DNA of 64,000 nucleotides from Isoperla grammatica (lineage: Eukaryota; Arthropoda; Insecta; Plecoptera; Perlodidae), in contig OX246747.1 in the NCBI GenBank assembly GCA_945910005.1, positions 11,747,035-11,811,034 of the forward strand, in the 5' to 3' direction. Below the pieces are notes generated by a model. The model ran no database searches, was not told the origin of the DNA, and saw only the letters and a list, made by a program, of their open reading frames with translations. Shown one piece after another: positions 34,975 through 46,469 of this stretch. Both the position numbers and the translations under genes were made by a program. Every line of letters starts with the position of its first letter. The first letter of the stretch is position 1.

Positions 34975-35381
34975 TGACTCGGATATTCTCCTACACCCTG
35001 GATGCTAGCCCCACTGTTAGGACAAGAAGACAAGGGACACCTGGAGCAGACTACACTAAAGCCCATTGCTCCACAAGGAACTGTGTTGAAAGGTGCATTG
35101 GTGTGGCAAAGGGCCTCTTGAGGTGTCTGCTACAACACCAAACCCTGCACTACAGTCCCCTGAAAGCAGGCATCATAGTGAATGCTTGTGGGGTTGTACA
35201 TAACATTGCTCGGCACTACAGAATGCCACTACCTATTCTGCAGTTCGATGACATTGACCTAATGATCCCACAAGTACCAGCTCCACTTGATCGCAAAGGT
35301 GACGAGGGCGTTAATGAACTTAATCTTTTCGCTGCTGGGATTCGAGCCAGGGATGTCATCATCAGAAACTGCTTCACATAA
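34975..35381 (+). pseudogene. Harbinger transposase, last exon, two frameshifts
   Basis: Follows an acceptor (ctctattag). GDSDILLHP matches the LGDSGYPL block. The frame slips twice, then reads GADYTKAHCSTRNCVERCIG, RCLL...LHYSP, IIVNACGVVHNIARHYRM to a stop at 35381. These are the C-terminal hallmarks of HARBI1-like DDE_Tnp_4 transposases (the catalytic E is in NCVERC). Confidence 0.85.
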
Positions 35382-35399
35382 AGCAATATCCTGTTCTTT

Positions 35400-35891
35400 G
35401 GGTACGTTCCGAAACCTGCTGAGAATGCTTAAAGCATGCTTGGCCCGTACCGAAACCTATTGAATGTGCTTTACTCAGCGTTCCGAAACCTCATTCGTGA
35501 GCATATTCAGCACGCTCAATATGCCCGAGGTTTTCAGGTGAGCATCTCCAGCATAAGGTGCTTTTTGGCGGCATTTTAAAAATGCCTTATAGACGGACCT
35601 AACCTTGGGCTTAACCTTAGTGTAAAATTGCGCCAAAATCATATGTTTGCACATGTATTAGAGCCTAGTATATTTAATTGATTTGACTTACGCCTCTATC
35701 AACCTTTTTAATTTTACTAAACTGTTTGACAGCTAATGTAGTGGGCGTGGCAAAACGACCTTGCGCCTGATTGGCCTAAACAGCCATGTCTATGATTGAC
35801 GTGATCCGTAAGTATATCGTGCTTATAGATGCTTTAACGTGCTGGAGAATGCTAGGTGCAAAACATTTTCAGCAGGTTTCGGACAGTACCC
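35400..35891. mobile_element. 492-bp MITE nested in the Harbinger remnant
   Basis: Inverted ends gggtacgttccgaaacctgc / ggacagtaccc-type, 28 bp with few mismatches. Related phrases (ccgaaacct, gagcat, gtgctt) recur inside. No clear target duplication. Confidence 0.75.
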
Positions 35892-36033
35892 AATTTCATA
35901 TCATTTGACATTCTACAATTTCATATATAATACAATTTCATAATAATGATTGGTAAAAATGAAGTAGGTGGTGGCATTTGGTGCAACTATTTTTGGTATA
36001 ATTAATGCAATATGGCCTTGCTACGTAAACACC

Positions 36034-36315
36034 TATTCGAGACTACCCTTCATTTGACATCCCTAGATTCGAATGTTAACAGGGAAGGATACCTCTACGT
36101 CAAAAACCGCACAAAATTTTCATTTTTAAATTATATCACAAGAATGGGCTTCGAAATCGAAAATCTGAATCAACAGCGCACTGTGGTTTAGTAAGCCATA
36201 CACATTGAATGCTCTGTGAATTATATTTTATAATCAGTATGTTTTGTTTTAATAAATAGTTCATTTTATTACTAATTATCGAATTATTGCCTTGGTTTCA
36301 CACGAAATGGGGTCA
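36034..36315. other. No gene seen
   Basis: Contains gtcaaaaaccgcacaaaatt near 36098, similar to the arm of the TTAA MITE at 18472. Possibly a decayed relative. Confidence 0.4.
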
Positions 36316-36549
36316 GATTGATTGATTGATGTATGGGGCTTAACATCTCATATTTTTGCAACAATGGCTAATCGGCTAATGGATGATCGAGTGATAATGA
36401 AGATGAGAAAGATTATGATGAAAAATAAAGCCACACCCGAGTCAGACCCATTGTACGTCGCGTGGGTCGTCATACGGGAGTCCAGCAAGGGTGGCCAGGG
36501 CCAAGTGGGAGGAGAAATATTCAGTGGGACAGTGGGAGGGAAGGGACAG
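36316..36549 (-). mobile_element. Retroposon copy 14, long subfamily, truncated
   Basis: Has the gattgattgatt tail and the long-subfamily middle. It stops near 36549 before the ribozyme part, joined directly to LINE relic 2. Confidence 0.88.
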
Positions 36550-37890
36550 GGTCTCTTTTCTAACAGCGCCCCCGGACCTGACAACTTGCATAATGAAATG
36601 TTCAAACATCTATCTACAGCTTCACACAAATACTTACTTAAGATGTTGAATCGCCCACTGGTGGGCTGTTTTCCACCATGTAAGGTAATGAATAAGTTTA
36701 GTTAGGATTGGGAGAGGTCCAGTACTCTGGCCTAACTAATGGAAGGAGAGTTCGTATTGGTTAGGGCCCAGTGGTACTCGCGCCGAACCAATCAGAGACA
36801 AGGATGAACCGGATTGGTTCGCCTGCTATTCTAGCTTAAGTATATAATTAGCTCAATTCATACATCATGGACCAGTCATCATGGACCGATGGCTTCAATT
36901 CAAATAGGGTAACGGCTGCAGTATTTCTAGATATCGCCCAAGCCTTTGACAAAGTGTGGCACGAAGGCCTGATTTTTAAGCTAATTAAACTCAACTTTCC
37001 CCCGTATTTGGTACACCTGCTTAGGTCTTACCTGCAGGAGAGAACATTCAGAGTAGCGGTGGGTAATGCCCTCTCAGAACTAAAACCAATTGAAGCAGGA
37101 GTCCCGCAAGGCTCAATCCTGGGGCCCCTGCTATTCTGCCTGTTTATTAACGACCTGCCGCAAATGGACGGCGTTTTATATGCACTGTATGCTGATGACA
37201 CGGCGCTTCTGGTACGCTCTTGGAGAGCCTACCTAGCTTACGATAAACTCCAAGCAGCCCTTAATAAGCTCGAAAGGTGGTTTACTAAGTGGAGAGTAAA
37301 GGTCAAAGTCTCCAAGAGCGTGACAGTCCTTTTTACAAGAAAGAAAAAAGCGCGTTGTCACTGATCATCAAGACTTAATCTTCTTTGATGAAGTGATTGA
37401 TGAAAATAAGCAGGCCAAATACTTGGGGGTATTGCTAGACAGCAAGCTGACCTGGAAGCCGCATTTAAAATACACTGCAGACAAGGCAAACGCGCGTCTA
37501 GCACAGCTATATCCCATTCTCAGGGCGAGCAGTGGCATCAGCACTGAAAATGCGTGCACCATTTACCATATGCTCATTAAACCGGTCCTGTTGTATGCTT
37601 CCCCTGTCTGGGCTGCAACTGCTGCGTTTAACTTAAAGAGACTTCAGGCTGTCCAAAGTAAAGCCCTGAGAATTGCGACAAAATCACCCTGGTTTGTGTG
37701 AAATAAGCTCATCCATAAAAACACCAACACTAAGCTCCTGAGGGTAACACTGAGAGAGCACTCAAGTAGATTCTTTGCCCAGGTCAAAGGTCATTCTAAC
37801 CGGCTTATCGCAAGCATTGGCACCAGTGTTGGTGCTTTTAAAAACAAATATAGACTACCGGCGGAGGCCTTGGTTTCCCTAGTTATTAGC
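36550..37890 (+). pseudogene. Non-LTR retrotransposon relic 2 (Jockey-like reverse transcriptase)
   Basis: SAPGPDNLHNEMFKHL lies near 36565-36612, then about 200 bp unlike a reverse transcriptase. From 36867: VFLDIAQAFDKVWHEGL, GVPQGSILGPLLF, LYALYADDTALLV, a stop near 37362, then in another frame KYLGVLLDSKLTWKPHL and YHMLIKPVLLYASPVW. Decayed frames continue to about 37860. The catalytic motif YADD is intact. Frameshifts and a missing N-terminal endonuclease make it dead. Confidence 0.9.
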
Positions 37891-39600
37891 TAGGCTAGTT
37901 TTATATTCTTTTCTATAACCAATTGAAAATGCTCTTTGTACGCGGATAAAAATATCCTAGAACTAGTTTACAGCAATTCTGGCAATTGTAGGAAGCTTCG
38001 ACTCTGGCTTGACGTTTGTTAGTATGCCAATGACAAAACTATTCTATCTTAATATAGTGACATGCCCGTCGGAGGTGACTCATTTATTCTTGATTCTTTG
38101 CTTTTATAGCAAACATATCTAGTTTTAAGATCTTGACCAACTGGCATGCGATTGCTGCATGCCAGTTATTACTGTTTGACGGTTGGTATGGTTCTGCCTA
38201 TACTCCACTAAGTTGTTAGTAGTTTTTAGTTCGTCTTAGGAATTAGGTTATTGTTAGCTCCCTACTGGATTACTCTAGTCATAGAATTGCGTTATGATCA
38301 CGAGACAATGGTAGATTTGCTCTGAATAACAGCCAGGTTAAAAACAGTCATGAACTTTCTAATGTAGATACCCTATAGAGAGTTTGTATACTCGGCATAG
38401 GCATAGAAAAGGGCTGCTTCGGCACGCTCAGGCCATTACTGTAGTGTCATGGACCAGTGGTGTCTGCATTCGAGTGCATGTGTGTTGTGTTGTGTACTAC
38501 CACACTTCTATTAATAGTATCGCGGGTGCATCTTGTGCGTGTGTTGACGACACGTACACGCACGTGTGTCGTCCGCCATGAACGGCGTCATTAGGACCCC
38601 CCCCATCGGCGATTGTACGAGGACACTTCAGGCGTTTAAACACTCCCCACTTCACTCATTCAGTCTCGGGACGCCGACGAAGAAAGAAGGGCCAGGAGTG
38701 CTTGCAAGTATACCTCCTGAGGCGAGCAGACAGCATTGGCGGACGACGGCGTGAGACTTCCCGCCAGGCCGGCGCAGCCCCGCACTCTGCCAGCATCCTG
38801 CTCAACCCTTTCGCGGTTTTCCCGACAAAAACTCTCAGTTTCAAACGATAGCCGAGCAAGGTTTTTTCTCTTCCAATAGTTGGCTGTGATGGCATGCGCG
38901 AATATCATTGCAATTAGCTGTTTGTTCGAAATCAACAACGTAAATGATTTGTCTTGTTCGTTGACGGAGACGTCTCTAAAGCTAAGTATTTCTTTCAAAG
39001 AATGTTACTGGAAAGGAAATTGTAACTTGATTACAGTTTGTAGGCCTACCTAGCGATAATAATAGTAGTAGGAATAATACTAGGCGTGTAGGCCCTAGGT
39101 CTAGGCCTGAAGACGAGCCTAGATGGAGTAGGCCTACGCTAGACTTTGTCATTGTTGTGGAGTATTTAGCCTAGGTGTGATGTCGTAGGTAGTGATTGTT
39201 GAAGGACACAGTTGTTCTCTCATAGTCATCATATGTTGAAGATTGTCTTGTTGTTTGCAGAAGAGTTAATTGACGTCGGTGAGGAAGTTGGGGTGGGCAA
39301 GGCGGCCGCTACTTGTGGTAAGAATACATGCATCAATTTTTTGAATATTTCATACAAGGTCAGATTCTTGGTAACAACCAATCAGCAATCGGTAAATCAC
39401 ACGATATCGGCCATTGAAAATAGTCAAACCAGGTTTTGTTTATTTAACATTTTTAGACTTTGTGGGGTATTGTTTTGACGTCTTCCGGTTCCGGTTGCGA
39501 ACTTCGGAAAATTTCATTTTTTGATGGCTTGTTGTTTGTCCATCGGTTCAATTCATTTGTTTCATTGTTGTGTTTTGCTGTTGTTCGCGTGGTGTGTACT
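37891..39600. other. No secure gene; LINE 3' flank, then GC-richer sequence
   Basis: 37900-38370 may be LINE 3' UTR. 38560-38900 is GC-richer, with open frames in several registers and no recognisable domain. A 57-bp exon-like piece (39260-39317, after gtttgcag, before GTAAGA) encodes an acidic segment ELIDVGEEVGVG. Confidence 0.4.
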
Positions 39601-39615
39601 CTCTTATTTCGCACG

Positions 39616-40076
39616 ATGGACATGTACGAGAATGATTGTGAAGAGGAAATTGGGATTGATAATTGGGCTTTACGTCTTATATTTTTGCAACTTGGCTAAT
39701 AAAGACGATGAGTGGGTAATAATGAAGATGAAATTGGGGGCTATTTGGAGGAGAGTGGCAAGTAGGAGGAAAGGGGATTGGGGTGTGGACTGCACTTTGT
39801 CTGACTTCTCCTCCTCGACCAGTCCGACCGGCTAGGGTGGCCCTACCAGAAGCATACGCTTCCGCCGGCATAGCTCTCGGGATCAACAAAGCACGCAAAC
39901 CTGCCCACCACCATAAGGTAGCAGTCCTTGGGCAGGAGAGGAAATTGGGGATATGTCCTTGATTCAAATAATGGAAAATAATCCAATATTGTATGATAAA
40001 TCGGACTCAGGCTACAAAGTGTCTCTCAAAAAAGAAAACGCCTGGACGTGCATTGCAATCGCCCTAGGGATCTCTG
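39616..40076 (+). pseudogene. MADF-domain first exon split by a retroposon
   Basis: ATG at 39616 reads MDMYENDCEEEIG. Retroposon copy 15 then interrupts it. Beyond, the same codons resume as EEIGDMSLIQIMENNPILYD and KKENAWTCIAIALGIS up to donor GTAAGT at 40077. LI..M..NP.LYD.....Y.......AW..IA..LG is the MADF (Adf-1-type Myb/SANT-like) DNA-binding domain, often the second protein of PIF/Harbinger elements but also a host factor domain. Without the insertion and one copy of the 13-bp duplication the exon is open. No later exons identified. Confidence 0.75.
39655..39936 (-). mobile_element. Retroposon copy 15
   Basis: Exact 13-bp duplication agaggaaattggg (39642-39654 and 39937-39949), in a coding exon. 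Somewhat shortened in the G/A-rich middle. Confidence 0.93.
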
Positions 40077-40166
40077 GTAAGTTCTGCGAAACGTAAAGGC
40101 CTAGCATATTCTTTTTGGAAATAATTAAAATTATGAGGCCTCGCAGGCCTCATTGCTCTCCGATGG

Positions 40167-40445
40167 ATGGCTGAACGACACAGGCCACCCTGCCACATCA
40201 ACTTGCGAATGGACAACACTTCCGCTGTATTCAACATACGTAAAGGAACAGGACGGTTGTTCGACAGCTTTCTGGCGAGACAGTTATACTACGAACTGTT
40301 CCGAAAGTTCCCACAAATGCTGTGGACAACTGAATGGGTTCCGACCACAGAAAATCTGGCTGATCGCCCGAGCGGGGACGTGTTCCACACCATTCACCAT
40401 GCCGCAGAGCACACTGATGACGTCGACAGAACCATACCTTTGTAA
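40167..40445 (+). pseudogene. RNase H-like retroelement fragment
   Basis: Open for 92 codons: LRMDNTSAVFNIRKGTGR, then WVPTTENLADRPSGD to a stop at 40445. A DN..AV.....G...........W.P...N.ADRPS pattern resembles the RNase H part of DIRS/BEL-type reverse transcriptases. No reverse transcriptase is seen upstream. The assignment is tentative. Confidence 0.5.
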
Positions 40446-40473
40446 ACATGTAAACTGTTACATTGATCCTATG

Positions 40474-40761
40474 TAAAAAAACATTAAAGGCCATCAGCCC
40501 GGCGAAATCCGGTTCGCCTGGCGCCTCCGGCTGTACACGCTCTCACCACCCAGGCTCCCTATATAAGCCGGGCGCGCGGTGGGGGCTTGGACAGTCGGGA
40601 TTTTACGCCAAGGCAGACCGGAACGCCACAACAACAAGGCAGATTGAACGAAATGTCGCAACAAGGCCTTGTCCAGCCTGGGTTGTGAGAGCGTGGACAG
40701 CCGGAGGCGCCAGGCGAACCGTATTTTGCCGGGCTGAAGGCCTTTAATGGTTTTTTTTAAA
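40474..40761. repeat. GC-rich inverted repeat with a TATA box
   Basis: Arms of about 85 bp (attaaaggccatcagcccgg at left, inverse at right near 40728-40749, both through gttcgcctggcgcctccggc). They enclose about 110 bp that holds TATATAAG at 40560-40567 followed by a GC-rich start-like region. It lies immediately after the RNase H-like fragment, so it could be the terminal repeat of a DIRS-like element. It could also be an independent MITE. Confidence 0.7.
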
Positions 40762-41649
40762 TAGCAATGCTACGCCACATAGGGCCTTGTAAACGGAACA
40801 GGGTCTATTGCATGAGGCAGCTAGACATGACAACATACACCATTCATGAAGTAGAGCCAGTTAACGATTTCTGCGTACATCGGGAGGTATGTAGGAAAGT
40901 GCTAATTTCACGTCCAGATGGGACACAGACGCAATCGGCCTTCTAACAGTGCAGTTGGCCCCCGGCCCTGGGACGGTGCCTAGAGGGACCTCCTGCACTG
41001 GGCATACAACCGACGCAATCTGTGCCCAAGCCCAAGTGCTGTCAAATCAATCAGAGAGTCGAATCATAACCTAATCATTGCTGGGGTCGTCATGAGGGGA
41101 ACAAACCGTAAACAAACCATTTCGGGAGGGGGGGACTGGTGGGCGTTTGGATCGCAAAGAGGGCCGGCACGGATGAGGAAGAAGGTGATGAAAGTAAGAA
41201 AAGAGAAAAGATGATGAAGACAGAAATGAAAAAAGGATGGTTAAAGAAGTGCACGAGAGCCTTCTTTGCGGGCACCGGTTACCACGAGGAGGGACCCACC
41301 TCGACCGGTTCGTTGCTTTTTAAGTGGATGATATCGTCCTTGATGTAGGTAAGCCTAAAAATTATTTTATTTAGAAATGTTAATTAACATTTTGTTGCCT
41401 ACACATTTTTGTTGTACGTACGTTTAGTCTTGCATTCAACGGATCTCTCATTTTCTTTTGCTGAAGGTTCAGTTTCCTTACCAAAAACATAAAACCTCAG
41501 TAGTCTTACGTTTTGAGACAAATCGGGGACAATTGGGTGTTCCGAAAGCTTTTTTTTAGACACTAGGGGCAGAAATCTGGGACAATCCCGGTTTTCTGGG
41601 ACGGATGGTCACCCTACCCCAAATTGAACAATATGATATTTCATTAAAT
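40762..41649. other. No gene seen
   Basis: 41090-41330 has the same flavour as the long retroposon middle (ggtcgtcatgagggg, aagatgatgaagacagaaat) but no alignable ends. Possibly a distant retroposon relative. Confidence 0.4.
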
Positions 41650-42667
41650 TCCTAGCCCTAATAATAACAGTAATAATATTATTCTGTAACTCATTTCCAA
41701 CTATGTCATGTTAAGTGGTTGTTGCCTACCCTTGTCTAGGTCATGAAACTGTCAGTGATTAATAATAATAAGAACAATAATTTAATAATAATATGTAGGC
41801 CTATCTGTAGGCTAAGTAATCATGTAGCTTACATGTTTGTTTTTCGAATAGGATTCGGCCTCAAACACAACGCGAGATCAACATGTTTCGTATATGCTCG
41901 ACAGTTACCGCAAACAAGCCACAAGTTACCATAAGTGGTCACAGGTCATGTACTTATGACTATGTCTTTGACATGCCTGTGACACAAAAAGAAATATATG
42001 AAGCATGCGTGTCAAATTTATTCAATGGTGCTCTGGAAGGGTACAATGCAACTGTTCTTGCGTACGGGCAAACAGGTTCCGGAAAGACGTATACTATGGG
42101 CACAGGGTTTCAATGGAAGAAATCTGAAGTATAAGTAAAAGTATATAAGTATAAGTATTCAAGGGGCGGCTCTAGTTCATTCATATTGACGGCTAAATTG
42201 GGAAGAACAGCACAAGCAACTATCACGTGCTGGACAGTCGTTAGTGCCAGACCAATCAGTACGTCAAATTCCCGACTGTGGATGGGGTAACTTTTTGAGG
42301 GGGGTGGGGGAGCTCCTCAAAAGCGCTTGGCAAATCATTAACCTCATTGATTGAAACCCCACAAATAAAGATCGATCTAGTAGAATCGTCAACTTTTTCT
42401 ACTATCTTACTACGATTATCCTTATTGAGCGTGATAAACACACGCTGTCACCACCACTGTGTTATTTACAGCGATCGATCCTTATTTGTTTTGGCATAAG
42501 AATTTAAAGCTGAACGCGTTGAATTGAAATTAACAAATTTAAACTAAAAATACCGGTTTGTTACGAATCTACCTTCAGCAACCTTTTTGGTTTTGTGTTT
42601 AATACACTCCGAGGGACACCAAATGTTGGTGAACGGCTCGTATGCTGGCCGCGTTCCAATGTTTGCC
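41650..42667 (+). repeat. Left arm of a 1-kb inverted duplication
   Basis: Inverted copy of 43390-44385. The arms share everything from cctagccctaataataacag (outer end) to cgcgttccaatgtttgcc (inner end) with scattered differences. Contains a kinesin exon. Confidence 0.9.
41852..42134 (+). pseudogene. Kinesin motor-domain exon, left copy (KIF21-like)
   Basis: After tttttcgaatag the exon reads [43 protein letters not shown] and [28 protein letters not shown] is the intact kinesin P-loop. The RIRPQ, TYDYVFD and MGTGF wording is closest to the KIF21 group from memory. It runs on into WKKSEV and a stop at 42134, with no donor visible at the expected boundary after GTGF. No other motor exon is in the window, so this is a captured or duplicated single exon. 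Confidence 0.8.
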
Positions 42668-43389
42668 CAGCAGACCAGTATAAAAAAAATGTGTCCTCAA
42701 GTCATTTGCCATGACATCCTTTCCCCATTACATTGATCCCTAGGCTAGGTATATACTAGGCCTGAGCATTCGTGTCCTACATTCGTGCATTACGTGTCCT
42801 ACGTGCCAAGCCATTTGGGGTATAGCAAGGATTATCGTCACCAAAACGCCCCAAATAATCCTGGTGACTCTGCCCCCCATATTATGTCGTACCACGCCGG
42901 AAGACATAAAGCGGCTATACATGTACAACCGCTACATATTAAAATTGGGTGAAAAACGTAAATATGCACTTTTTACTCATTTATTATCACCTTTGACAAA
43001 TGATTTTCCTTTCGTGTAATCTCCATATATAACTTGCAGACGCCAATGTACGAGCTATAAGTAAAACGTGCACAAGCTCTTTCTAACGCCAAGCGATACG
43101 CCGAACGAGGCCTACTATGAGATGTAAGGAACCATGACAAATAAGTATATACATACAAGTTTGAGTTTGAGTTAATTGGGTTTAAGGGCGCTTCAACCAG
43201 TTAGGTCATTTTGCGCCACCAAGATAATGTAACTCGTTACTTATTGTTTTATTGCATGATTGATTAATGGGGCTTAACGTCTCATATTTATGCAAACAAA
43301 TAATGGAAGGGTGAAATTCAAGAATGAAGGCCTACAACAAAATGTTTTATTTCATTCATATTGGGCACGGGAGCAACCGGCGGCCAGAT
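42668..43389. other. Spacer between the kinesin-bearing arms
   Basis: About 720 bp. Contains a ttgagttaattgggtttaag phrase and a retroposon tail fragment (43256-43295). No gene seen. Confidence 0.6.
43256..43295 (-). mobile_element. Retroposon tail fragment, copy 16
   Basis: Only ttgattaatggggcttaacg and about 20 more bases of the tail-proximal block of the long subfamily. Confidence 0.7.
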
Positions 43390-44385
43390 GGCAAACATTG
43401 GAACGCGGCCAGCATAAGAGCACTTCACCAACATTTGGTGTCCCTCGGAGTGTATTAAACACAAAACCAAAAGGTTGCTGAAGTTAGATTCGTAATAAAC
43501 CGGTATTTTTAGTCTAAATTTGTTAATTTCAATTCAACGCCTTCAGCTTCAAATTGTTATGCCAAAACAAATAAGGATCGATTGCTGTAAATAACACGGT
43601 GGTGGTGACAGCGTGTGTTTATCACGCTCAATAAGGATAATCGTAGTAAGATGGTAGAAAAAGTTGACGATTCTACTCGATCGATCTTTTTTGTGGGGTT
43701 CAATCAATAGGGTAAATGATTGTCCAAGCACTATTGAGGAGCTCCCCCCCCCCCCCCCCCTCAAAAAGTTACCCCATCCACAGTCGGGAGTTTGACGTAC
43801 TGATTGGTCTGGCACTAACGACTGTCCAGCACGTGATAATTGCTTGTGCTGTTCTTCCCAATCTGGCAGTCAATATGAATGAACCAGAGCCGCCCCTTGA
43901 ATACTTATATACTTTTACTTATACTTCAGATTTCGTGCATTGAAACCCTGTGCCCATAGTATACGTCTTTCCGGAACCTGTTTGCCCGTACGCAAGAACA
44001 GTTGCATTGTACCCTTCCAGAGCACCATTGACTAAATTTGACACGCATGCTTCATATATTTCTTGTTGTGTCACAGGCATGTCAAAGACATAGTCATAAG
44101 TACATGACCTGACACCACTTATGGCTACTTGTGGCTTGTTTGCGGTAACTGTCGTGCATATACGACACGTGTTGATCTCGCGTTGTGTTTGAGGCCGAAT
44201 CCTATTCGAAAAAAAAAACATGTAAGCTACATGATTACTTAGCCTACAGATAGGCCTACATATTATTGTTATTATTATTATTAATCACTGACAGTTTCAT
44301 GACCTAGACAAGGGTGGGCAACAACCACTCAACATGACATAGTTGGAAATGAGTTACAGAATAATATTATTACTGTTATTATTAG
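43390..44385 (-). repeat. Right arm of the kinesin-bearing inverted duplication
   Basis: Inverse of 41650-42667. Includes a variable poly-C tract (43744-43760) where the left arm has mixed g/t sequence. Differences include several amino-acid changes in the exon. Confidence 0.9.
43919..44201 (-). pseudogene. Kinesin motor-domain exon, right copy
   Basis: Same exon as 41852-42134, read on the minus strand: [37 protein letters not shown] and the same P-loop GQTGSGKT. The cysteine in TCRICT matches kinesin wording better than the left copy, so this arm may be nearer the source. No frameshift in either copy. Confidence 0.8.
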
Positions 44386-44393
44386 GGCTAGGG

Positions 44394-44521
44394 CTTCTCC
44401 TCCTCGACCAGTCCGGCTAGGGTGGCCCTACCAGAAGCATACGCTTCCGCCGGCATAGCTCTCGGGATCAACAAAGCACGCAAACCTGCCCACCACGATA
44501 AGGTGGCAGTCCCTGGGCAGG
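44394..44521 (-). mobile_element. Retroposon fragment, copy 17 (5' part only)
   Basis: Retains cttctcctcctcgaccag through ccctgggcagg but lacks the tail, the opposite of normal 5' truncation. It abuts the outer end of the kinesin arm, so the break probably came with that rearrangement. Confidence 0.85.
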
Positions 44522-44864
44522 AACAACCTCCATAGTAGCGGTAGTTCTTTTAAATGTAGCTTCGCTACATTTGCACTACACAGAAAATGAAGCGCGCTAT
44601 TTTAACACTACATCATCTTTTTATTGCTTTTATATTATGAACCCATTTTCTCATTATACTAGGAATTACGAAATACGAGTAAACAACTCCAGCTTGGCAG
44701 CTAGTCACTCTCATCACCATCACTATCAACGTCGGATAAATGTACTTAAATTATATAAAATTTGTTAAACATAGCACTCTTGAAATATTAATAGAACAGG
44801 AAACTGAAGACAAAACACGCAAAATCAAACACGACCACTTACGTTACTACAAGATGAGTGTCAA

Positions 44865-45296
44865 CTAGTTGCAAGTCAATCCTGCGTGATACAAGAATAT
44901 GGGATCGGCTAGACGCTTTTTGTTGAAACGCCAAACCACCTCGGAATCTAAGCCTAAGGATGGTGGGCGAGCTAAGCCTTTCCAGTTGACCCGGTCATTG
45001 GACCATTGGCCCTCTGCCGAACCGTCTATACCGAGCCCCTTGAGCATGTTGTCTAGCAGGATCGACCGCTTATTGGTCTCGGGAAGAAGGGGCACCCTCT
45101 TGCCGGAAAGCGGGCGGCGGTAGAAAAGCGCCGGTGGCCAGGGTTCAGGACCCGGAATCTGCATTTCCCCACGGAACCGGAGGCTGCAAAATGCCTGGAT
45201 CCTGTTTCCGTTGATTTTCAGGGCCCCCTGAGTGCGACCGAGAAGCCCATCAAAACCCTCCAGTATGGTCGACTCCCAGCCACTCGGTCCCAACAA
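44865..45296 (-). other. Long ORF of unknown nature
   Basis: 143 codons open from 45296 to 44865 on the minus strand in a GC-richer stretch. The opposite strand is open for 74 codons. No recognisable domain. Could be a retroelement remnant. Confidence 0.3.
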
Positions 45297-45351
45297 GGAG
45301 GTCTCCCAACGTTTAATTAATAATAATATATATAATAATATAAAAATATAT

Positions 45352-45353
<2 letters not shown>

Positions 45354-45421
<68 letters not shown>
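45354..45421. repeat. AAT microsatellite
   Basis: About 22 units of aat. Confidence 0.95.
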
Positions 45422-45423
<2 letters not shown>

Positions 45424-45837
45424 TCGAAAATAAAAACTACTCCAAACGGCATGCGTGGCCGGGTTGTGGAAAGCACTGTTGTGCTAGGGGATTGTGTCAT
45501 TGCCAGTTCATCCTCTAGCACATTCAGTTTCAGCTTCAGTGAGGGAAGTGTCTCAAACGTGCCCGATGCAGACGGCTGTGGCAATATGGTGCAGTCATCT
45601 TCCTCCCCCTAAACCACCATTGGCACCGCCACTGGTAACTCAGCTCTCTGCTCAGCGAAAGTGCTATATTATTGCAATAGTTTATTTCTGTTGTCTGAAG
45701 AACATGTCTCTTGCAACAAACCATGGGAAGAATATTAAAAAACATTATTGCTTGTGCTGTTTCATCTATATGAGGTTGCTATCTACAAGAAGCAATACAC
45801 ATAATATAGAAAATTATAGAGATGTCTAAAGCTAGTA

Positions 45838-46045
45838 CACATAAGAGGGAAAGAAGGATAGGAGTCAACAGCTTACCTGAAACCCTTAGGCAGGCCGCGT
45901 TCTCTGGTGACCAACACGGTGTTCGAAACGTCCACAACATTATTTTTATCCTCGTGTTTTTGTTTGTGTTTTTCTTTTCTACGTGGCCCGCCTTAGGGTT
46001 TCAGGTAAGCTGTTAGCTCGTATCCTTCTTTCCCTCTAATGTACA
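45838..46045. repeat. 208-bp foldback element
   Basis: Arms of about 55 bp: acataagagggaaagaagga... through cttacctgaaacccttaggc (45839-45893), inverse at 45987-46043. The loop of about 90 bp is T-rich. Confidence 0.82.
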
Positions 46046-46469
46046 TATCAAAGCTTACCTGAATAGTAGTAAGTAGTAAGAATGGTAGAAAGATTAAACA
46101 ACGACATTTATAAAGGACAACATAAGGTAATCTATTTCGGAGGCTTTCACGGCCGAAGTCAACTATACTATCGTGGTTTTCCGGGTACAACCGTGTCAAA
46201 AGGTGGAACGAATGTTCTATTCTGTTTTAAGAGAATGTCGGCCGAATGTTCATTCTCTCGTGACGAGTGTAGTTATGGAAACGTGCGTGTAGGGTATGCC
46301 TAGCTGCATTTCCTAAGGGTCCATGGACGAAGCTACTACTATGACTATGACAATGAGATACCTTGTTATGAGTTCTTCTAAATAATGAATGAATGAATTG
46401 TTGGATGTTTAACGGCGCGTAAACAACTTGGTTATTTGCGCCTCTTCTAAATAAGCCTCATTGATTGTT

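Larger units (their letters stand above)
34834..36033. mobile_element. Internally deleted PIF/Harbinger element
   Basis: Inverted ends of about 90 bp: ggtgaatacgtagcatgg at 34834 and its counterpart ending gctacgtaaacacc at 36033. They share attaattataccaaaaatag and tgccaccacctacttcattt. The flanking bases do not give a clean 3-bp duplication. Holds the last transposase exon and a nested MITE. Confidence 0.75.

Noticed and set aside
41846..42134. A working kinesin gene
   Set aside because: One exon only, present twice in opposite orientation, without neighbouring motor exons or a clear donor site.
44865..45296. 143-codon minus-strand ORF as a gene
   Set aside because: No domain, GC-rich chance openness on both strands, no splice or promoter support; reported only as an unknown.
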